This document shows, one piece after another, positions 43,876-51,918 of a DNA stretch of 64,000 bases; positions within the stretch are counted from its first letter, which is position 1; every line of letters starts with the position of its first letter. The notes below the pieces were generated by a model. The model was given only the letters and a program-made list of their open reading frames with translations, searched no databases and was not told the DNA's origin. The stretch comes from an uncultured Clostridia bacterium (GTDB lineage Bacteria; Bacillota; Clostridia; Oscillospirales; Ruminococcaceae), in the NCBI GenBank assembly GCA_947624375.1, contig CANQKD010000004.1, positions 1 through 64,000 of the forward strand, given 5' to 3'. The position numbers and the translations under genes were made by a program.

Positions 43876-45210
43876 ATGGCAGTAAGAGTGGGTATGGTGT
43901 CGCTGGGCTGCCCCAAAAATTTAGTTGATGCCGAAACCATGTTGTATGACCTCAGAGAAGCAGGGTATGAGATAGTGCCCGATGCGGCCCTGGCGGACAT
44001 AGTAATTGTAAACACCTGTGGATTTATCGAATCTGCCAAGCAAGAAGCGATAGATACCATTTTAGAGTTCTGTACCCTTAAAGACGAGGGCAGAATTAAA
44101 GCTGTGGCAGTAACAGGCTGCCTTGCCGAGCGCTATAAAGAAGAGATACTAGGAGAGATACCCGAAGTGAACGCCGTTGTAGGCATAGGCAAAAACAGCG
44201 ATATTTGTGAGGTAGTAAAGCGCCTCTCTCAGGGCGATAGCGGCATTATGACCTTTGATGATAAAGATAAGCTGTGTATAGAGGGCAGAAGAATTGTTTC
44301 TACAGACCATTATGCATACCTTAAAATTGCCGAGGGCTGCAGCAACTGCTGTACATACTGCGCTATACCGTCAATACGCGGCAAGCTTCGCAGCAGAAGC
44401 ATTGAAAGCGTTGTCAGTGAGGCAAAATGGCTTGCAAAAGCAGGTGTCAGCGAGATCATTTTAGTCGCGCAGGATACCACAAATTACGGCTTTGACCTTT
44501 ACGGAGAGCCGCGCCTTGCGCAATTACTTGAAGAGCTTTGCAAAATAGACGGCATACGCTGGATAAGAACTCTTTATTGCTACCCCGAAAGAATCACCGA
44601 CGAGTTGCTGGAAGTTATGGCAAGAGAAGATAAAATAGTAAACTATCTTGATATACCCATGCAGCATTGCAACGGCGATATACTTAAAGCTATGAACCGC
44701 AAAGGCGATAATGCATCTCTGCGTGCGCTTGTAGATAAAATTCGCGCTAAAATACCCGATATAACGCTGCGTACAACGCTTATTGCAGGCTTCCCCGGTG
44801 AAACGCAGGAGCAGTTTGAGGAGCTCTGTCAGTTTGTGAAAGATGTTCGTTTTGATAAGCTCGGCTGCTTTACATACTCCGCTGAGGAGGGAACGGCCGC
44901 AGAAAAAATGTCCGACCAGATAGACTTCAAAACCAAAGAAGAGCGCTGCGACGAGATAATGAACGAGCAGATGCTTATAAGCTATGAGCTCAACGAAAAG
45001 AAGATAGGCAATACATATGAGGTCGTTTGCGAGGGCTTTGACAGATATGCAGAGTGCTTTTTTGGCAGAGGCAGAGCAGATGCCCCCGAGATAGACGGCA
45101 AAATATTTTTCAGCTCGGCAAGCGGCAAAAAGTATCGCCCCGGCGAGTATGTGAATGTAACCATTGACGATGTGCTTGACTATGACCTTATCGGTACTGT
45201 GAACGACTGA
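43876..45210 (+). CDS. rimO: Ribosomal protein S12 methylthiotransferase RimO
   Basis: The 444-residue radical-SAM enzyme has the MTTase N domain (SLGCPKNLVDAE), the radical-SAM triad CSNCCTYC and a C-terminal TRAM domain. The start GCPKNLVD distinguishes RimO from MiaB. It adds a methylthio group to an Asp of ribosomal protein S12. GAAAAGGAGC precedes the ATG. Confidence 0.95.
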   Translation: MAVRVGMVSLGCPKNLVDAETMLYDLREAGYEIVPDAALADIVIVNTCGFIESAKQEAIDTILEFCTLKDEGRIKAVAVTGCLAERYKEEILGEIPEVNAVVGIGKNSDICEVVKRLSQGDSGIMTFDDKDKLCIEGRRIVSTDHYAYLKIAEGCSNCCTYCAIPSIRGKLRSRSIESVVSEAKWLAKAGVSEIILVAQDTTNYGFDLYGEPRLAQLLEELCKIDGIRWIRTLYCYPERITDELLEVMAREDKIVNYLDIPMQHCNGDILKAMNRKGDNASLRALVDKIRAKIPDITLRTTLIAGFPGETQEQFEELCQFVKDVRFDKLGCFTYSAEEGTAAEKMSDQIDFKTKEERCDEIMNEQMLISYELNEKKIGNTYEVVCEGFDRYAECFFGRGRADAPEIDGKIFFSSASGKKYRPGEYVNVTIDDVLDYDLIGTVND

Positions 45211-45235
45211 TCAAAAATAGACGAGAGGTGTATTT

Positions 45236-45799
45236 ATGAATACCCCAAATAAACTGACCGTTATGCGCGTGCTGCTCGTGCCGCTGTTTATCGCGCTTAT
45301 AATGATAGACAGCATACCGCTCAATATTCTATGGGCAGGGCTTGTTTACGGTCTTGCGGCAATAACCGACCTTATAGACGGCAAAATGGCGCGCAAGTAT
45401 GGGCTTGTAACAAACTTCGGCAAGTTCTTAGACCCCATCGCCGATAAGATACTTGTAATGGCAGTGCTTCTTTGCTTTTCCGCAAAGGGCTGGATAGACA
45501 TCATAGCTGTGTTCATTATTCTTACAAGAGAGTTTGTAGTTTCGGGTCTGCGGCTTGTCGTTGCAGGCGAGGGCGTTGTAGTTCCGGCAGGTATATGGGG
45601 CAAGCTTAAAACAGCCTGTACAATGGCGGCTTTTGGGATAATAATGGCGATAGAGCTTTTCTTGGTGCGTATAGCGGATATAAGCTTCAACTTCTTTATT
45701 ATAAATGAAATACTCATATGGATATGCGCCGTGCTGACAATTATCTCGGGCGTAACGTATGTTTATGCTTATAAAGACTATATAAACCCCAACGATTGA
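45236..45799 (+). CDS. pgsA: CDP-diacylglycerol-glycerol-3-phosphate 3-phosphatidyltransferase
   Basis: The 187-residue membrane enzyme has the CDP-alcohol phosphotransferase motif: DLIDGKMARKYG then GKFLDPIADK. It makes phosphatidylglycerol phosphate. AGAGGTG lies 5 nt before the ATG, and the gene follows rimO by 25 bp, a common pairing in Firmicutes. Confidence 0.94.
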   Translation: MNTPNKLTVMRVLLVPLFIALIMIDSIPLNILWAGLVYGLAAITDLIDGKMARKYGLVTNFGKFLDPIADKILVMAVLLCFSAKGWIDIIAVFIILTREFVVSGLRLVVAGEGVVVPAGIWGKLKTACTMAAFGIIMAIELFLVRIADISFNFFIINEILIWICAVLTIISGVTYVYAYKDYINPND

Positions 45800-45808
45800 A
45801 ATCAGCAC

Positions 45809-45837
45809 TTGCAATTTTTAACGAAATGTGTTATACT
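45809..45837 (+). promoter_or_regulatory. SigA-type promoter of the T-box/cysE/cysS transcript
   Basis: TTGCAA (45809-45814), 17-bp spacer, TATACT (45832-45837). Confidence 0.7.
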
Positions 45838-45843
45838 GCATAT

Positions 45844-46106
45844 AATAGTTAGTGCAGATCATATGTTTAAATGCTTTCGGTCAGAGTAGCAGAAAACGCC
45901 TTGACTACAGAGAGGACGATAAGGTGGAAACGTCCGTCGGGCAGCTGTGAAAGTGCGGCTGATATTGCTTTATGCAAAGGCACGGTCGGTGAAACAAAGT
46001 AGCCGTCTGCGTAAGTCCGCGTTAAGGACGAGAGTATAAAATGGGAGTGGGACCGCAGCTTTAGTTGCCTCCTGGCGCATATGCGTCAGTGGGGCATTTT
46101 TTATTT
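45844..46106 (+). promoter_or_regulatory. T-box leader, probably tRNA-Cys responsive
   Basis: The gene-free leader has a stem I with an AGAGAGGACG distal bulge and GGTGGAAACGTCC. The T-box core is GTGGGACCGC at 46047-46056, and GGAG (46044-46047) can pair with CTCC (46069-46072) as antiterminator. A competing terminator runs from TGCC (46066) to GGCA (46096) and then six T. Uncharged tRNA would favour read-through. The genes downstream are cysE and cysS, so the tRNA should be Cys. A TGC at 45954-45956 is one candidate specifier, but the specifier loop was not fixed with certainty. Confidence 0.9.
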
Positions 46107-46119
46107 ACGGAGGGAAAAT

Positions 46120-46758
46120 ATGAAGATAATTGATAAGATCCACGAAGATATACAGTCTATACGCGACAGAGACCCTGCCGCAAGAACAACACTGGAGATA
46201 GTTACGACCTATTCGGGTCTGCACGCCGTGTGGATGTACAGAGCAGCGCACTTTTTCTATGTCCATAAAATGTATTTTGTTGCAAGAGCGATCTCGCAGA
46301 TAGCAAGGCTTTTGACGGGTATAGAGATACACCCCGGCGCTAAAATAGGCAAGGGTCTGCTTATAGACCACGGCTCGGGGGTAGTTATAGGCGAAACAGC
46401 CGAGATAGGCGATAACTGCCTTTTGTATCAGGGCTGTACTTTGGGCGGCACGGGTAAAGACCATGGCAAACGCCACCCAACGCTGGGCAACAACGTAATG
46501 GTAGGCTGCGGCGCTAAGATATTAGGACCTTTTAAGGTCGGCGATAACGCCAAAATAGCCGCTAATGCAGTTGTTTTAGAGGAAGTTCCGCCCAATTCAA
46601 CTGCGGTAGGCGCGCCTGCAAAAATAGTAAGACAGGACGGCAAGCGCACGCAGGATCTCGACCAGATACACATTCCCGACCCCGTGGCTATAGAGCTATC
46701 TAAACTCAATAAGCGTATAAAAGCTCTGGAAGAACAGCTTGAAAACAAGGATAAATAA
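46120..46758 (+). CDS. cysE: Serine O-acetyltransferase
   Basis: The 212-residue protein has a short N-terminal helical part and a left-handed beta-helix of hexapeptide repeats (GIEIHPGAKIGKGLLIDHGSG). The GGTGKDHGKRHP loop is typical of CysE. It makes O-acetylserine for cysteine synthesis. GGAGGG precedes the ATG at 46120, just after the T-box terminator. Confidence 0.95.
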   Translation: MKIIDKIHEDIQSIRDRDPAARTTLEIVTTYSGLHAVWMYRAAHFFYVHKMYFVARAISQIARLLTGIEIHPGAKIGKGLLIDHGSGVVIGETAEIGDNCLLYQGCTLGGTGKDHGKRHPTLGNNVMVGCGAKILGPFKVGDNAKIAANAVVLEEVPPNSTAVGAPAKIVRQDGKRTQDLDQIHIPDPVAIELSKLNKRIKALEEQLENKDK

Positions 46759-46779
46759 ATATAGGAAAGGACAGTATTT

Positions 46780-48207
46780 ATGAACAGTATAACGCTTTAT
46801 AATTCTGCATCTCATAAGGAAGAAGAATTTGTGCCGCACGAGCAGGGTAAAGTAAATATGTATACCTGCGGACCTACCGTATACCACTATGCGCATATAG
46901 GCAACCTGCGCAGCTACATTATGGAAGATGTTCTTGAAAAATACCTGCGCTGCAGCGGATATGACGTAAACAGGGTTATGAACATAACAGACGTGGGACA
47001 CCTGACTTCCGACGGCGATACAGGCGACGACAAGATGCTCAAAGGCGCGAAAAGAGAGCATAAAACAGTGATGGAGATAGCTAAGTTTTATACCGATGCT
47101 TTCTTTGCCGACTGCAAAAAACTCAATATCCGCAAACCGGATACCGTTGTGCCTGCAACTTCGTATATAGGTGAGTTTATCAAGGTAATTAAAGCTTTAG
47201 AGCAAAAGGGCTATGCCTATACCGCAGGCGGAAACGTATATTTTGATACTTCTAAACTTTCAAAGTATTATGTTTTCGGCGATGTTTCTGAAGAAGATCT
47301 GGCGGTCGGCGTCCGCGATGGCGTTGAGGCAGATGAGAACAAGCGCAATAAAGCAGACTTCGTGCTGTGGTTCACAAAATCAAAGTTTGACGACCAGGAG
47401 CTTAAATGGAACTCCCCGTGGGGTGTAGGTTACCCCGGCTGGCATATCGAGTGTTCCTGCATTAGTATGAAAAACAACGGCGAGTACCTCGATATACACT
47501 GCGGCGGCATAGATAACCAGTTTCCGCATCACACCAACGAGATAGCGCAGTCTGAGGCATACCTCGGTCACGACTGGTGCAAATACTGGTTCCATGTGCA
47601 CCACCTTAACACCAAGGGCGGCAAGATGAGCAAATCCAAGGGCGAGTTTCTTACCGTTTCTCTTCTTGAAGAAAAAGGCTATGACCCGCTTGTATACAGA
47701 TTTTTCTGCCTGCAATCGCATTACCGCAAGTCGCTCGTTTTCAGCTATGAAAACCTTGACAACGCAAAGGCGGCGTATGACAAGCTTGTTTCAAGAGCGG
47801 CTCAGCTTATCTCGGAAAAAGATACACAGCCGATAGATGAAAATGCCTTCGAGGCTCTTAAAAAGCCGTTTACTGATGCTATGAGCGACGACATAAATAC
47901 TTCAAACGCCATAACCGCGCTTTATGATGTCTTCAAAGCCGATACCAACTCCGCTACAAAGCTTGCGGTAATAGAAGACTTTGACAAGGTGCTTTCTATA
48001 GGCATAATCGACAGAGCGAACAAGCTTATCGCAGACAAAGCTCAGGAAGATATACCGCCCGAAATTATGGCACTTGTAGAGCAGCGCAAGGCGGCAAGAG
48101 CGGCTAAAAATTTCGCTCTGGCAGATAAGCTTCGCGATGATATCTCACAGCTGGGCTATATCGTTGAGGAGAGCCGTCAGGGTACGCGCATTTCAAAAAA
48201 GCAGTAA
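46780..48207 (+). CDS. cysS: Cysteinyl-tRNA synthetase
   Basis: The 475-residue class I synthetase has CGPTVYHYAHIGN (Cys30 zinc ligand; HIGN motif at 39-42), the WHIECSC zinc region, HHTNE and KMSKSKG. It charges tRNA-Cys and lies with cysE under T-box control. AAAGGA precedes the ATG. Confidence 0.97.
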   Translation: MNSITLYNSASHKEEEFVPHEQGKVNMYTCGPTVYHYAHIGNLRSYIMEDVLEKYLRCSGYDVNRVMNITDVGHLTSDGDTGDDKMLKGAKREHKTVMEIAKFYTDAFFADCKKLNIRKPDTVVPATSYIGEFIKVIKALEQKGYAYTAGGNVYFDTSKLSKYYVFGDVSEEDLAVGVRDGVEADENKRNKADFVLWFTKSKFDDQELKWNSPWGVGYPGWHIECSCISMKNNGEYLDIHCGGIDNQFPHHTNEIAQSEAYLGHDWCKYWFHVHHLNTKGGKMSKSKGEFLTVSLLEEKGYDPLVYRFFCLQSHYRKSLVFSYENLDNAKAAYDKLVSRAAQLISEKDTQPIDENAFEALKKPFTDAMSDDINTSNAITALYDVFKADTNSATKLAVIEDFDKVLSIGIIDRANKLIADKAQEDIPPEIMALVEQRKAARAAKNFALADKLRDDISQLGYIVEESRQGTRISKKQ

Positions 48208-48228
48208 AACGAAAGGGAAGTAAAACAT

Positions 48229-49083
48229 ATGGCAATGAATGATCTGCAAAGACAAAAAATCAGCATAAAGGCCGGCCGTGTTTTCAAAGCATCGATAACC
48301 ATGGCTATCCTCGCTGTTATAATGCTGCTTACGTTCGCCTGTCTTCACGCGCAGGACAAGACGCTCGAAAAAGCCAAAGAAATAAACTATGTGCAGTATA
48401 CAATTCCTGAGGACAGCACGAAGGTAGTTGTTTTTGAAACTACTTTGGGTACAGTAAAGGCGGTCTTGTTTGAGGATAAAGCGCCAAGATTCTGCGAATA
48501 TTTTGAAGACCTTGTAAACGACGGCTACTATGACGACACATATTTCTTCAATATTGAGAGCGAACAGAACGCTTATGCTTTCGGCGGTGCAAAAGCCCCC
48601 GACGGAGCCGATACCAAGGACACCGACAAGAAGATGCTCGAGCCCGAAAAGTCGTATGACCTATGGCCGTTCAGAGGAGCTCTGTGTACCTATGGCAGAG
48701 AAAAAGGCGTGTTCAACAAGCGCAACACCACCGGCAGCAGAATATTGTTCATAAATTCAATAGATTTTACAGAAGACGTAAAGAATGAGATGAACGAGCT
48801 TGAAGCCGATGAAAAGCTTGTGAACTATTTTCTTGAAAAGGGCGGAGTGCCCAACTTTGCACAGCAGTTCACTATATTTGCGCAGGTCTATGAGGGGCTT
48901 GACGTGATCGAGAAGATAACCTCGACCGAGGTAGACGATGAAAAGAAGCCGACCTCAGAGTTAAAGATAATTTCAGCCAAGATATCTACCTACGGCGAAA
49001 ACAAGGCTGCAAACGAGCAAGAGGCATTTCCCGAAAGCTTTATTCAGGAAGATGCAGAGGAAGACAGCTCACAAGCCGAGTAA
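48229..49083 (+). CDS. Membrane-anchored cyclophilin-like protein with degenerate active site
   Basis: The 284-residue protein has one N-terminal membrane helix (ASITMAILAVIMLLTFACL) and a cyclophilin-type beta barrel (VVFETTLGTVKAVLFEDKAPRFCEYF). Where active cyclophilins have FHR and QGG, this one has FFN and FGG, so the catalytic Arg is missing. It is therefore probably a binding protein or a much weakened isomerase outside the membrane. The C-terminal tail is acidic. It follows cysS by 21 bp. Confidence 0.8.
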   Translation: MAMNDLQRQKISIKAGRVFKASITMAILAVIMLLTFACLHAQDKTLEKAKEINYVQYTIPEDSTKVVVFETTLGTVKAVLFEDKAPRFCEYFEDLVNDGYYDDTYFFNIESEQNAYAFGGAKAPDGADTKDTDKKMLEPEKSYDLWPFRGALCTYGREKGVFNKRNTTGSRILFINSIDFTEDVKNEMNELEADEKLVNYFLEKGGVPNFAQQFTIFAQVYEGLDVIEKITSTEVDDEKKPTSELKIISAKISTYGENKAANEQEAFPESFIQEDAEEDSSQAE

Positions 49084-49104
49084 CGCAAAATGTTTTAAAA
49101 ATGC

Positions 49105-49133
49105 TTGACAATTGAATTTAACTGTGGTATAAT
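49105..49133 (+). promoter_or_regulatory. Consensus SigA promoter of tRNA-Ala
   Basis: TTGACA (49105-49110) and TATAAT (49128-49133) are both perfect, with a 17-bp spacer, 25 bp before the tRNA. Confidence 0.88.
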
Positions 49134-49158
49134 CAAATATGTTCTGATGAATGAACAT

Positions 49159-49234
49159 GGGGTTATAGCTCAGTTGGTAGAGCGGTTGCTTCGCATGTAA
49201 CAGGTCAGGGGTTCGATTCCCCTTAGCTCCACCA
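49159..49234 (+). tRNA. tRNA-Ala (anticodon CGC)
   Basis: The 76-nt sequence folds into a full cloverleaf with an encoded CCA end. The 7-bp acceptor has G3-U70, the alanine identity pair. The D stem is GCTC/GAGC, the anticodon stem is GTTGC/GTAAC with loop TTCGCAT (anticodon CGC at 49192-49194), and the T arm is AGGGG/CCCCT. It reads GCG codons. Confidence 0.94.
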
Positions 49235-49235
49235 C

Positions 49236-49277
49236 GTCGTCGCGGATTTCGTATCACTCGCGGCGACTTTTCTTTTA
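49236..49277 (+). terminator. Terminator of tRNA-Ala
   Basis: A 9-bp stem (49236-49244 with 49259-49267, one G-U) is followed by TTTTCTTTTAT. Confidence 0.75.
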
Positions 49278-49660
49278 TACTTGTTGAAAAGTCACCGCTC
49301 ACTCACTCCATCGCTCCTCCTTTCCAAAACGAGTCACGCTTGCTTATCCTGTTCGCTTGTAAACGCGCTCACGACGGCTAAGCTGCGCTACCAACTCGTT
49401 TTGGTTTCGAGTAAGGCTCAGTTAATAGTTGATAGTATTCGGGAGGAGATTCTGTACTATTCACTTCACGTTGACCGCCTTATGTAAGACAGTGCTCCGC
49501 AGGCTGCGCGACAGCGCAATTTTTCTTGCCTCTTGCCTCTTTGAAAAACGCACAAAGAAACGGCTTCGCGCTATATCCGAAAAACGCTTCTAACCTCTTA
49601 CATCTAACTTCTAACATCTAAAAGCATATTACCCTGCCTGTCAGCATATTCTTGAATAGA
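49278..49660. other. Gene-free stretch with degenerate short repeats
   Basis: No frame here has a ribosome site or a recognisable product. The stretch includes TTGCCTCTTGCCTC near 49530 and near-repeats of TTCTAAC/ATCTAA at 49587-49623. Similar purine-rich units (GAGGCAAGA) occur on the other strand just after yebC at 812-841. Confidence 0.5.
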
Positions 49661-49682
49661 ATATGTCAGGGAGGGCATTTCA

Positions 49683-49883
49683 ATGTGTAAACAAAACGAA
49701 GAAAACGACATCACCGCGCGTGAATTTATACTTCTCGGCGCAATGCTTGTAATAATGATATTGTCAATTGTGGGGCTTCTGAACGCCCTGACCGACATCG
49801 CCCAGAGCGACCTGTGGGAAATGCTCACGCTTGATGAGATAGCCGAGGCTTTTACAAACCTGCTGGGTAAACTCGCGTGCTGA
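49683..49883 (+). CDS. Small single-pass membrane protein coupled to an M50 protease gene
   Basis: The 66-residue protein has an acidic N-terminus, one strong membrane helix (about 15-37, LLGAMLVIMILSIVGLL) and a C-terminal amphipathic part. GGGAGGG lies 7 nt before the ATG. Its stop overlaps the start of the protease gene by 7 bp. No known family is recognised. The coupling suggests a partner, regulator or substrate of the protease, comparable in logic (not in sequence) to SpoIVFA/BofA with SpoIVFB. Confidence 0.75.
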   Translation: MCKQNEENDITAREFILLGAMLVIMILSIVGLLNALTDIAQSDLWEMLTLDEIAEAFTNLLGKLAC

Positions 49884-50449
49884 GATTTGCCGTAAAAGGA
49901 TGCGATATTTCGCTGTCTTTCAGCTTTTTTGCTATCATAGCACTTGCCGCCGCTTCAGATGCCAAAGCCGTTGCGGTGTCGCTTCTTTGCTGCATCATGC
50001 ACGAAACAGGTCACCTTGCCGCTATGGCATACTATGGCTCAAAAGTGAACGAAATATGTTTCTACGGCGGCGGTATAAAGATAAAAGCTGCTCCGGCATT
50101 TTTGGGTACTAAGCAGCAAGCGGCAGTGCTTCTGGCAGGGTGTGCGGTAAATGCCGCTGCGTATCTTGCTTGCGCAGTCGCAGGAGCGACAGGTACTATG
50201 TTTGCCACAGCGAATCTCATTCTGTGCGCTTTCAACATTTTGCCGCTTAAAAAGCTTGACGGCGGCAGGCTTACAGAGCTTCTGGCAGGGCAGTCGCACG
50301 GCGTTTATACCGCTGTAACAGCTTTAAGAATAGTCACACTTGTGATAATGGCACTGCTGCTTCTGAAAGCATTTGTAATGGGTGCTGTAAGCTTTACGCT
50401 TGTCGCCGCAGCGCTGTATATAGTCGCTTCTGAGGCTCTTTGTATGTAA
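49877..50449 (+). CDS. Site-2 protease family (M50) membrane metalloprotease
   Basis: The 190-residue protein has about five membrane helices, the zinc motif HETGH (42-46) and the distal NILPLKKLDGG (120-130), which supplies the third ligand Asp128. This is the minimal S2P/SpoIVFB-like core with no PDZ or CBS domain. Such enzymes cut transmembrane substrates, often sigma-factor precursors or anti-sigma factors. It starts at GTG 49877, overlapping the small membrane protein gene. With sporulation genes in the window it could act in sporulation, but this is inference. Confidence 0.88.
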   Translation: MLRFAVKGCDISLSFSFFAIIALAAASDAKAVAVSLLCCIMHETGHLAAMAYYGSKVNEICFYGGGIKIKAAPAFLGTKQQAAVLLAGCAVNAAAYLACAVAGATGTMFATANLILCAFNILPLKKLDGGRLTELLAGQSHGVYTAVTALRIVTLVIMALLLLKAFVMGAVSFTLVAAALYIVASEALCM

Positions 50450-50520
50450 ATCAAGCTGTTATTTGTGCATATTTGCCAAAATGTTATCATAATTTTTTTG
50501 CAAAAATGTTCTTTTGGGTA

Positions 50521-50549
50521 TTGCAAAAAACATTCGTTTGTGATATAAT
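50521..50549 (+). promoter_or_regulatory. SigA-type promoter of rplS
   Basis: TTGCAA (50521-50526), 17-bp spacer, TATAAT (50544-50549) preceded by TGA. Confidence 0.75.
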
Positions 50550-50555
50550 ATTAAG

Positions 50556-50700
50556 GCATTTGAATATCCGTCGCCTGTGCGACGAGAGTTAGTGCCTGCC
50601 GAAAGGCTGACATTAAAGCGGACAGTCCTCTGGCTTTATCGGTCTTTGCTTGACGCCGATATGACAAAAAGTGAATGAATGTCTGAAAACAATAGGAGGT
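50556..50700 (+). promoter_or_regulatory. Structured leader of rplS (L19 leader candidate)
   Basis: The 145-nt untranslated leader contains hairpins CGTCGC/GCGACG (50569-50584), GCC-GAAA-GGC (50598-50607) and TAAAGC/GCTTTA (50614-50638), then a CGG/CCG pair. A ribosomal L19 leader RNA is known in Firmicutes; membership in that family is inferred from place and structure only. Confidence 0.55.
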
Positions 50701-50707
50701 ATTTAAA

Positions 50708-51052
50708 GTGGACGCTTTAAAACTTATTTCAAATTCAAGCCTTAAAGAAAATGTTCCTGTTATTAACGTAGGTGATACCGTAAAGGTGCACGTTAATATC
50801 AAGGAGGGCGACAAGTCAAGAATACAGGTGTTTGAGGGTACTGTAATTGCCAAGAAGCACGGCGGCATAAACGAAACGTTTACAGTCCGCAGAGTGGCTC
50901 ATGGCTGTGGTATCGAGAGAGTATTCCCCGTGCATTCGCCTGTCGTTGAGAAGGTCGAGATCGTTCGTTCAGGTAAAGTACGCCGCGCTAAGCTGTACTA
51001 TATCAGAAAGAGAGTCGGCAAAGCCGCTAAAGTTAAAGAAGCGATCAAGTGA
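50708..51052 (+). CDS. rplS: 50S ribosomal protein L19
   Basis: The 114-residue protein has VNIKEGDKSRIQVFEGTVI and GIERVFPVHSP, which are diagnostic for L19. It starts at GTG with AGGAGG 8 nt upstream. It stands alone with its own promoter, leader and terminator, far from rpsP-khpA, to which it is linked in many genomes through rimM-trmD. Confidence 0.97.
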   Translation: MDALKLISNSSLKENVPVINVGDTVKVHVNIKEGDKSRIQVFEGTVIAKKHGGINETFTVRRVAHGCGIERVFPVHSPVVEKVEIVRSGKVRRAKLYYIRKRVGKAAKVKEAIK

Positions 51053-51062
51053 TCAAAGAATT

Positions 51063-51088
51063 GAGCAGCCCGAGGGCTGTTCTTTTTT
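51063..51088 (+). terminator. Terminator of rplS
   Basis: GAGCAGCCC pairs with GGCTGTTC across a 3-nt loop, followed by six T. Confidence 0.8.
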
Positions 51089-51110
51089 ATGCAAAATTTG
51101 CCCAAAAGTC

Positions 51111-51139
51111 TTGAAAACAGCGAGCGTTTCTGTTATAAT
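51111..51139 (+). promoter_or_regulatory. Promoter upstream of the signal peptidase pair
   Basis: TTGAAA (51111-51116), 17-bp spacer, TGTTATAAT with TATAAT at 51134-51139. The -10 is also the start of a perfect 30-bp palindrome (51134-51163). Confidence 0.6.
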
Positions 51140-51253
51140 ATAATCATAGATGATTATATTATAATCTTATGTCCTCGTCGATACGCAGACCAAAGGGTCT
51201 GCTCCCGACGTATCGGACAATTATAACATAACGCTTTCGCTTTTATGTTATAA
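51134..51253. repeat. Three successive palindromes upstream of lepB
   Basis: They are a 14-bp perfect palindrome (51134-51163), a compound hairpin with a GCAGACC/GGTCTGC core inside CGATACG/CGTATCG (51171-51218), and an 11-bp perfect stem TTATAACATAA/TTATGTTATAA (51221-51253). The last contains another TATAAT. No coding potential. Confidence 0.7.
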
Positions 51254-51304
51254 TATATGTGTATGCATGAAAGGAGATGTGCCGCAGGGGCGGTGTTTTG
51301 TGTT

Positions 51305-51901
51305 ATGGACAGACGTACTAAACGCGAAATGGGTATAAAGAAAATAGAGAACGCGCCGAGCGACGACCTTCTCGACTGGTGCGATTCGTTCGTCTTTTCG
51401 CTATTTATTATAATATTGGTGTTTATGTTCGTGCTCCGCATAGTCGAGGTCGACGGCAGTTCTATGTATTCCACGCTGGAGGATAAGGACACCATACTTA
51501 TCACGCATATGTTTTCAGACCCCGAGCAGGGCGATATAGTCGTACTCAACAGCGATGCCCTCGATAAAACCATAATAAAGCGCGTGATAGGCACCGAGGG
51601 GCAGACGGTCGAGATAGACTATAATACCAGTTCGGTGTATGTTGACGGTCAGAAACTTGATGAGAGCTACCTCAGCGGCTCGGCTCTCAGTATGCGGGAT
51701 TCAATTGATTTTGATAAATCGTATTATGATGAAAGTACAGATACCTATAAATATACCGTGCCCGATGGTTGTGTGTTCGTAATGGGCGATAACAGAAACA
51801 ACTCTACCGACAGCCGAACGATAGGCTTTGTGCCTGTTGACCATATTTTAGGAAAGGCGTTCATAAGAGTGTTCCCTATAAAGAAATTCGGAACAATATG
51901 A
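51305..51901 (+). CDS. lepB: Signal peptidase I, first copy
   Basis: The 198-residue protein has one N-terminal membrane helix (FVFSLFIIILVFMFVL), the Ser box DGSSMYSTL, the Lys box IIKRVIGTEGQ and the conserved end VMGDNRNNSTDSR. It removes signal peptides from secreted proteins. The ATG at 51305 is the best start relative to the helix; the ribosome site is unclear (AGGGGCGG). Another in-frame start at 51257 would add 16 residues. Confidence 0.92.
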   Translation: MDRRTKREMGIKKIENAPSDDLLDWCDSFVFSLFIIILVFMFVLRIVEVDGSSMYSTLEDKDTILITHMFSDPEQGDIVVLNSDALDKTIIKRVIGTEGQTVEIDYNTSSVYVDGQKLDESYLSGSALSMRDSIDFDKSYYDESTDTYKYTVPDGCVFVMGDNRNNSTDSRTIGFVPVDHILGKAFIRVFPIKKFGTI

Positions 51902-51918
51902 TGTAAAGGAGCAGACAT

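Noticed and set aside
49281-49487. Forward frame of 68 codons after tRNA-Ala
   Set aside because: No ribosome site, no similarity, and the region is low-complexity with repeat-like units.
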